Source of the DNA: CAYLLN01 sp964384375
GTDB taxonomy: Bacteria > Planctomycetota > Planctomycetia > Pirellulales > Pirellulaceae
DNA length: 64,000 bases
Direction of reading: 5' to 3'
Assembly (NCBI GenBank): GCA_964384375.1
Contig: CAYLLN010000023.1
Location: 1-64,000, forward strand
In this document: piece after piece, positions 59,565 to 64,000 of the stretch
Layout: each line of letters opens with the position of its first letter
How positions within the stretch are numbered: position 1 is the stretch's first letter
Made by a program: the position numbers and the translations under genes
The notes under the pieces: model-generated
Told to the model about the DNA's origin: nothing
The model's database searches: none
The model's input: the letters and a program-made list of their open reading frames with translations, nothing else

Positions 59565-61148
59565 ATGAATGGATTAACGCAAAGACGCAAAGTTCGCCGA
59601 GGGCGCAAAGAGCCTGCTTGCTGCTTTGCGTCTTCGCGCTCTTTGCGCCTTTGCGTTGAAATCGTTGGACGTTGGCAGCAGAGCGACGTTCGTTTGAGTG
59701 CGCGATTGCTCCACACAGTTGGATTTCTGGTGGTCATCTTGGCCAGCGGGATGGCGAAGGCCGCCGAGTTAAGCTGGGAGCTTTCACCTTATGGCGTCAG
59801 TGTGATCGTTGCGGTCGATCCGGGATTGCCGCTGGCGCCGAGCGCCCTCGCCGACTTGCCCCAGCAAGCCGCCGCGCCGCTGGCGGCTGCCCTGGGAGCG
59901 GCGGGGCGCGTCGAATCTGCAGCTGCAACGCCCGAGCTACGAACGGCCATGCTGGCGGACCTCTTGTCAGTGACCGCGGCCGACATTCCAACCGAGCGAT
60001 TGGCGGGAGACAAGGTGCTGCTGCTGGCCGTGAAGAGCAACGATGAGGGGTTAACCATCGCGGCCCGCGAGCTCGATCTGACCACCGGGCTGTGGAACAC
60101 GGCCATCGTGCATGAGAACGTTCACCCCGAACAAGTCGTCTTGACCGCCGCACGTAGCGTGCTCGCCGCGTTCGCGCCGCTGGGCCGCATCGAAACGGGC
60201 GAAGGGACGACCGCCACGCTCAAGCTGCGCGGCGGAGTACTCCTTCCGGCCAGTCACGGCTTGCCAGGCGGTGCGGGAACGGTCTATCGGCCGCTGTTTG
60301 CCAAGAGCGACACTCGCGGCAAGCTCGCAGCGGGTTCCTCCCAGCCGATTCCCTGGACGTACCTGACTGCGACCAGTGCAAGTGGCGGTGACGTTTCCTG
60401 CCGTATCGATACGGGCCTTGCTGCCGGGGCGATTCCCCCGTTTCACCCGCAGCAGCCGCGGCTGGCGCTGGCCATCGCTCCGCCACGCGGCTCGACGACG
60501 CTCGCGCTGGTCGCGGCCGGCGAAGGGGCCGCGCCGCTGGAAGGGCTCGATCTCCTCACGCAGCCGGCCGGCTTGCCCGGCGGCGGTTCGTGGAAGCGCG
60601 TCGGCACGAGCGACGCCCGCGGCCGAGTGAATGTTCCTGCCGGCGAAAGTGTCGTGCAGATGCTCCTCGTCCGGCAAGGGGAGCGTGCCTTGGCTCGAGT
60701 GCCGATCGTCGCGGGCCTGGCGGAGGAAGTGTCGCTCGCGTTGGCCGATGACAGTCAGCGGATCGAGTTGGAACAATCGCTGGCCGAACTGCACGACGAG
60801 CTGGTCGATCTGGCTGCGCGGCGCGAGGCGCTCATCGCGCGGGCCAAAAAGGCGAAGGAGGCCAATGAGGCGAGCGTGCTGGTGAAGTTAACGGGTCAGA
60901 TCACCGCTCTGCCCGACACCTCCGCGCTCGCCGCTCGTTATGAACAGGTCGCCGCGAATGTTGGTGCTGCCGAAGCAGGCGCGAAAGCCGCCCTGCAGCC
61001 GCAGCTCGATGCCCTGAAGAAAGCCCTCGATGCGCTCGCCGCCCAAAAGCCGCTGGAGGCGCTCGAAGACCCTAAGCCGGAGGAGGCGAAGGCCGACGAT
61101 ACGAAGGCGGGAGAAACGAAGGCGGGGACGGCTACAACTCCACCTTGA
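59565..61148 (+). CDS. Exported hypothetical protein
   Basis: 527 residues from the ATG at 59565. The first ~30 codons read a CGCAAAG-type repeat (59574-59660); the signal peptide begins later (LLHTVGFLVVILASGMAKAA), so TTG at 59694 is an alternative start. The mature part is beta-rich with SWELSPYGVSVIVAVDPGLP, GEGTTATLKLRGGVLLPA, GRVNVPAGESVVQMLLVRQG, and ends in a coiled-coil-like helical region (~390-500, IELEQSLAELHDELVDLAAR) and an acidic tail. No family is recognised. Its 3' end overlaps the convergent next gene by 17 bases. Confidence 0.68.
   Translation: MNGLTQRRKVRRGRKEPACCFASSRSLRLCVEIVGRWQQSDVRLSARLLHTVGFLVVILASGMAKAAELSWELSPYGVSVIVAVDPGLPLAPSALADLPQQAAAPLAAALGAAGRVESAAATPELRTAMLADLLSVTAADIPTERLAGDKVLLLAVKSNDEGLTIAARELDLTTGLWNTAIVHENVHPEQVVLTAARSVLAAFAPLGRIETGEGTTATLKLRGGVLLPASHGLPGGAGTVYRPLFAKSDTRGKLAAGSSQPIPWTYLTATSASGGDVSCRIDTGLAAGAIPPFHPQQPRLALAIAPPRGSTTLALVAAGEGAAPLEGLDLLTQPAGLPGGGSWKRVGTSDARGRVNVPAGESVVQMLLVRQGERALARVPIVAGLAEEVSLALADDSQRIELEQSLAELHDELVDLAARREALIARAKKAKEANEASVLVKLTGQITALPDTSALAARYEQVAANVGAAEAGAKAALQPQLDALKKALDALAAQKPLEALEDPKPEEAKADDTKAGETKAGTATTPP
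59574..59660. repeat. CGCAAAG-type repeat element inside a gene's 5' end
   Basis: Units AACGCAAAG, ACGCAAAG, TTCGCCGAG, GGCGCAAAG and an inverted arm TTTGCGCCTTTGCGTTGAA. The second copy overlapping an N-terminus. Confidence 0.85.
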
Positions 61149-61590
61149 CCACGACCTTCCGCACGGTTGGCTGGTTGGGCGCGTCATCGACGGCGACACC
61201 CGGCATGTGAACGTCGCTGGGTCCAAAGATCGCAAAGGTACCTGCCTGGACGTAGAGCCAGTCGCCGGGGCCGGTGAAGAACGCCACGTCGCGCTCGTCG
61301 CTATGCGGCTCGCTCACGGTCATGCGGCTTAAGTGGCTATAGCCCATGCGCTCCACGCCGCGGACGACGTATTGCACGTCCCAGTAGCGGCGGTGGGCCT
61401 CGAACTTGCCCATGCTGGCCGGCTTAGGCGAATACTCCTGCACCAGGGCGAACAGCCGCTCGCCGTCGATCACGGTCTTCCCCAGCGGCAGCGCGGCGAG
61501 GTCGGTTGCTTGTAGAAAGTCGAGCGCGGCGACGATTCGCGGAGCGAGGCCGCGGTAGAAACCGCGATTGTCGAGCGTGTCGAGGATCAT
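61132..61590 (-). CDS. YhcH/YjgK/YiaL family (DUF386) beta-galactosidase-subunit-like protein
   Basis: 152 residues, standard length. Cupin-type family: GKTVIDGERLFALVQEYSPK, then FEAHRRYWDVQYVVRGVERM with the metal-binding His, FFTGPGDWLYVQAGTFAIFG, and PSDVHMPGVAVDD with the second His. Relatives act in sialic-acid and other sugar metabolism (YhcH-type anomerase). No sugar operon is visible next to it. It lies downstream of, and on the same strand as, the PYROXD2-like gene with a 39-base gap. Confidence 0.9.
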   Translation of the reverse strand: MILDTLDNRGFYRGLAPRIVAALDFLQATDLAALPLGKTVIDGERLFALVQEYSPKPASMGKFEAHRRYWDVQYVVRGVERMGYSHLSRMTVSEPHSDERDVAFFTGPGDWLYVQAGTFAIFGPSDVHMPGVAVDDAPNQPTVRKVVVKVEL

Positions 61591-61629
61591 GTGATTGATT
61601 CCAAGGAGAGCAGTGGGCTTGACGGCGTT

Positions 61630-63264
61630 TTAGTTCACGTCCCGCAGGATCTCCTCCGCCGCATTTCGGCCGCACGCTCCCAGCACGCCGCCGCCGGGAT
61701 GGCTCGCCGCGCCGCACAGGTACAACCCCTTAATCGGCGTGCGATGGTCGGCCCAGCCGGCGACGGGGCGCATGCTGAAGAGCTGCTGCGGGCTCATCAC
61801 GCCCTGCATGATGTTGCCGCCGGTCAGGCCGAGGAGGCGTTCGAGGTCGAGTGGCGTGAGGATTTGACGATGCAGGATCGAACCAGGAACGTTGGGTGCG
61901 TAGCGGGCGAGCAGTTCGATGCAGCGGTCGGCGAAGTCTTCTTTGATGTTGTCCCAGTGCAGGCCGTCGGCCAGTTTGTACGGAGCGTACTGCACGAAGA
62001 TGTTCATCAGGTGCTTCCCCTCCGGAGCGATCGTCCGATCGACGCTCGTCGGAAGCGTGATTTCCAGGATCGGCTCGGTGCTTGGCCAGCCGTACTTCGC
62101 GTCGTCGAAGGCCCGCTCCATCGTGTCCATCGTCGAACCGATGTGGATCGTCCCGTGATGATGCGGCCCGATTCCTGTGGTCGGCAAGCAGGTGAACTGC
62201 GGCGGCTCGGAGAGGGCGAGGTTGATCTTGGCCGAAGCCGAGGCGTAGTCGATTTTGGCGACGGCCTGACGGAATTCGGCGGGCAGTTCGGACGGCTCGA
62301 GCAGCCGCTCGAAGGTTTGATGGGCGTCAATGCTGGAAGCGACGACGTCGGCTTCGAGGAGCGTATCGTCCCAGAGGGTGACGCCGACGGCGCGGCCTTT
62401 ATCGACGAGGATCCGTTTTACCGGGGATTCGCGGCGAATTTCGACATGCAGATCGTGGCAGGCAGCTTCGAGCGCGGTCGCCAGACCTCCCATGCCTTCT
62501 TGGACATATCCCCATACGCCGCGAGCACCGCCGGCTTCGCCCATGACGTGGTGCAAAAGGACATAAGCCGTACCGGGATACGATGGCGAGGCGAACGCGC
62601 CGATGACGGCATCGGTGGCGAGTGTGGCGCGGAGCACTTCGGCTTCGAACCAGCGTTCCAGGATCGGCCGGGCCGCGCCGACGAGCAGTTCGATCGCATC
62701 GGGCAAGTCGGCACCGAGGCCGCTGATCGCTTGATAGACCTCAACGAGGCGGCTCGTATCGCGGAGGCGCTTGCTCACGCCGATCTTCCGCCACTCGGCC
62801 GGCAGCGGCAGCGGATCGGGGGCGGCCTTGGCGAGAATCGGTTCGAGTGTCGCGGCGACGCGTTCCAGCAGGCGGTTGTAAGCCGGGTAACGCTCGGCAT
62901 CGCGCGGGCTGAATTTGGCGATTTCGCGGCAGGTAGCCCGCTCGTCCGGCCCCATGAGAAGCGATCGGCCGTCGAGCAGCGGTGTGAACGACGACGGGTT
63001 TCGCGGCAGGATACTCAGACCGTATTGCTTGAGCTTGAGCTGGCGGATGATCTCCGGCCGGAAGAGGCTGATGACATACGACGCGACCGAAACCTTGAAG
63101 CCTGGCCAGAGTTCCTCGGTAACCGAGCAACCGCCCAGCACATGCCGCCGCTCGAGGACGCAAACCGACTTGCCGGCCATCGCGAGATAAGCGGCCGCGA
63201 CGAGACCGTTGTGTCCGCCACCGATGATGAGGCAGTCGTAGCGGCGTTTGGAGGAGCTTTTCAT
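61630..63264 (-). CDS. FAD-dependent oxidoreductase, PYROXD2/phytoene-desaturase-like
   Basis: 544 residues from the ATG at 63264; eight further in-frame codons exist upstream. N-terminal Rossmann dinucleotide motif YDCLIIGGGHNGLVAAAYLA with the ERR acid at the end of the second strand (VCVLERRHVLGG). It has the PYROXD2/CrtI-type layout: FRPEIIRQL, LHHVMGEAGGARGVWGYVQE-GMGGL, VASSIDAHQTFERLLE, and a C-terminal FAD motif GLYLCGAASHPGGGVLGACG-RNAA. The subfamily's substrates are unknown. No carotenoid genes are adjacent. Confidence 0.88.
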   Translation of the reverse strand: MKSSSKRRYDCLIIGGGHNGLVAAAYLAMAGKSVCVLERRHVLGGCSVTEELWPGFKVSVASYVISLFRPEIIRQLKLKQYGLSILPRNPSSFTPLLDGRSLLMGPDERATCREIAKFSPRDAERYPAYNRLLERVAATLEPILAKAAPDPLPLPAEWRKIGVSKRLRDTSRLVEVYQAISGLGADLPDAIELLVGAARPILERWFEAEVLRATLATDAVIGAFASPSYPGTAYVLLHHVMGEAGGARGVWGYVQEGMGGLATALEAACHDLHVEIRRESPVKRILVDKGRAVGVTLWDDTLLEADVVASSIDAHQTFERLLEPSELPAEFRQAVAKIDYASASAKINLALSEPPQFTCLPTTGIGPHHHGTIHIGSTMDTMERAFDDAKYGWPSTEPILEITLPTSVDRTIAPEGKHLMNIFVQYAPYKLADGLHWDNIKEDFADRCIELLARYAPNVPGSILHRQILTPLDLERLLGLTGGNIMQGVMSPQQLFSMRPVAGWADHRTPIKGLYLCGAASHPGGGVLGACGRNAAEEILRDVN

Positions 63265-63290
63265 GAAATGTGAAAGACGGAGGGCCAACC

Positions 63291-63317
63291 ACGAATCTAA
63301 CGAATCGAACGAATGCG
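63291..63317. repeat. 9-bp tandem repeat (ACGAAT family)
   Basis: ACGAATCTA, ACGAATCGA, ACGAATGCG upstream of the oxidoreductase gene. Confidence 0.75.
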
Positions 63318-63333
63318 GCAGGAGGAGAGTAGG

Positions 63334-63708
63334 TTAGCGGACGATGCGCTCGTAGTGCAGGTCAGGGAAGCTCGCAAAGTTGACGAGTAGCGCGAGCTTG
63401 TGGCCGGTCGCCTTCAGGTAGTTGTGGACTTGGGCACGATTTTCGTCGAGCACTGCGGAAACGGCTTTCAGCTCCACGATGATCTTGCCGTGACAGATAA
63501 AGTCCGGGATGTACCGTTGCTGAAGCGGCCGCCCCTTGTAGTAGAGCAGCAATTGCTCTTTGGGCTGAGAAGGGATTTGCTGCAAACCGAGTTCAATTTC
63601 GAGACACTCTTGATAGACCGATTCGAGAAACTCGCAGCCCATTTCGTTATAGACCTGGAAACACGCGCCAACGATCTTGTAGCTTTCCTCTTTGAAAACG
63701 AGTTCCAT
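63334..63708 (-). CDS. GxxExxY protein
   Basis: 124 residues, full length for the family. The signature G-x-x-E-x-x-Y is present as GCEFLESVYQECL, preceded by IVGACFQVYNEMG. A PD-(D/E)xK-like core follows: YIPDFICHGKIIVELKAVSA with Asp, Glu and Lys, then RAQVHNYLKATGHKLALLVNF. The family is a predicted nuclease-fold protein, abundant in planctomycetes and often near repeats, and of unknown role. Here it is flanked by ACGAAT nonamer repeats on both sides. Confidence 0.9.
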   Translation of the reverse strand: MELVFKEESYKIVGACFQVYNEMGCEFLESVYQECLEIELGLQQIPSQPKEQLLLYYKGRPLQQRYIPDFICHGKIIVELKAVSAVLDENRAQVHNYLKATGHKLALLVNFASFPDLHYERIVR

Positions 63709-63731
63709 ACCGAGCCTCAGTTGAAGAAATC

Positions 63732-63808
63732 ACGAATCCAACGAATCACCCAACTGTAGCAGCCAGGGATCGTCTCTGCCTGATTCGTCTGATTCGTTCG
63801 ATTCGTGG
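63732..63808. repeat. Inverted pair of 9-bp repeats (ACGAAT family)
   Basis: ACGAATCCA, ACGAATCAC (63732-63749) face GATTCGTCT, GATTCGTTC, GATTCGTGG (63782-63808), forming a potential hairpin. Confidence 0.8.
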
Positions 63809-63890
63809 TTGTCACTTCTTTGCCCCGTGTCTCCTTTCGATGTGCCAGGCGGGCTGGACGAAAGGTCGCGGGGGTGCAAGAACGGGAACC

Positions 63891-64000
63891 ATGCAGGCGG
63901 CCGACTCCAGCGAGCAGACAAAACACCTACCGAGCCTTACCACGGCCCGGCTGCTCGTGCTGGCCGCGGCGTTTCTGTGGAGCACGAGCGGGTTTTTCGC
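63891..64000 (+). CDS. EamA/DMT-type transporter, N-terminus only
   Basis: ATG at 63891 opens a frame to the window edge: MQAADSSEQTKHLPSLTTAR, then LLVLAAAFLWSTSGFF. A short hydrophilic start followed by a helix with the A-x-F-L-W-S-T-S-G motif is typical of the first EamA transmembrane segment. Only 36 residues are visible, so the family call is tentative. Confidence 0.6.
   Translation, partial: MQAADSSEQTKHLPSLTTARLLVLAAAFLWSTSGFF

Noticed and set aside
61591..63273. A 560-codon plus-strand open frame
   Set aside because: Antisense to the PYROXD2-like oxidoreductase, whose motifs are unambiguous.

Overview
The window is chromosomal DNA of a planctomycete, most likely of the Pirellulales. 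The evidence is gene content: two PSCyt1/DUF1549/DUF1553 cytochrome-like proteins each paired with a Tat-exported DUF1501 protein, a secreted protein with the planctomycete N-terminal 'RRLFLEALETR' motif, many large secreted proteins of unknown function, and a GC-rich, repeat-laden intergenic background. No rRNA, tRNA gene or CRISPR array was seen; one tmRNA is present.

Layout. 1-2.4 kb (minus): the N-terminal part of bioA, then an S-adenosylmethionine hydrolase and a small SAM-hydrolase-C-domain protein that overlap. 2.8-9.1 kb: HNH nuclease, a dockerin/Ig-repeat surface protein, a small membrane protein, an rtcB remnant, a zinc-ribbon protein and a Stealth-like/GXMT-like fusion. 9.3-12.6 kb: a housekeeping block rplY(ctc)-pth-rpsF-ssb-rplI. 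12.8-20.3 kb: FG-GAP protein with a haem motif, a small secreted protein, a sigma-54 activator, and two further proteins closely linked behind it.

20.7-29.7 kb is the most unusual region: seven tandem paralogues of a long Flp-like prepilin (invariant G/VLSFEW), followed by prepilin peptidase, CpaB, TadA, TadB and TadC. No secretin, TadZ or TadE/F is present. Candidate -24/-12 promoters precede the first two pilins, and a perfect one lies just after tadC, before a 30-codon ORF with a strong ribosome site and lexA. The window also encodes a sigma-54 activator.

30.5-48.8 kb: lexA, an alkaline-phosphatase-fold protein lacking the sulfatase cysteine, a 1319-residue GH-like protein, a Coa1-like protein, and two PSD1-DUF1501 gene pairs separated by ssrA (tmRNA). 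In both pairs unrelated small genes (ORF6N; Uma2) sit between the partners. 49.4-61.1 kb: membrane and secreted proteins, including an orphan peptide-binding-protein-like gene coupled to a PQQ-propeller protein. 61.1-64 kb: YhcH/DUF386, a PYROXD2-like oxidoreductase, a GxxExxY protein, and the start of an EamA-type transporter.

Throughout, the intergenic DNA carries several families of short-period (7, 8-9 and 9 bp) degenerate tandem repeats, often as inverted pairs, plus GC-rich palindromes. Several lie inside genes in frame (bioA, the Stealth fusion, a PSD1 gene, two secreted-protein N-termini) or supply stop codons.
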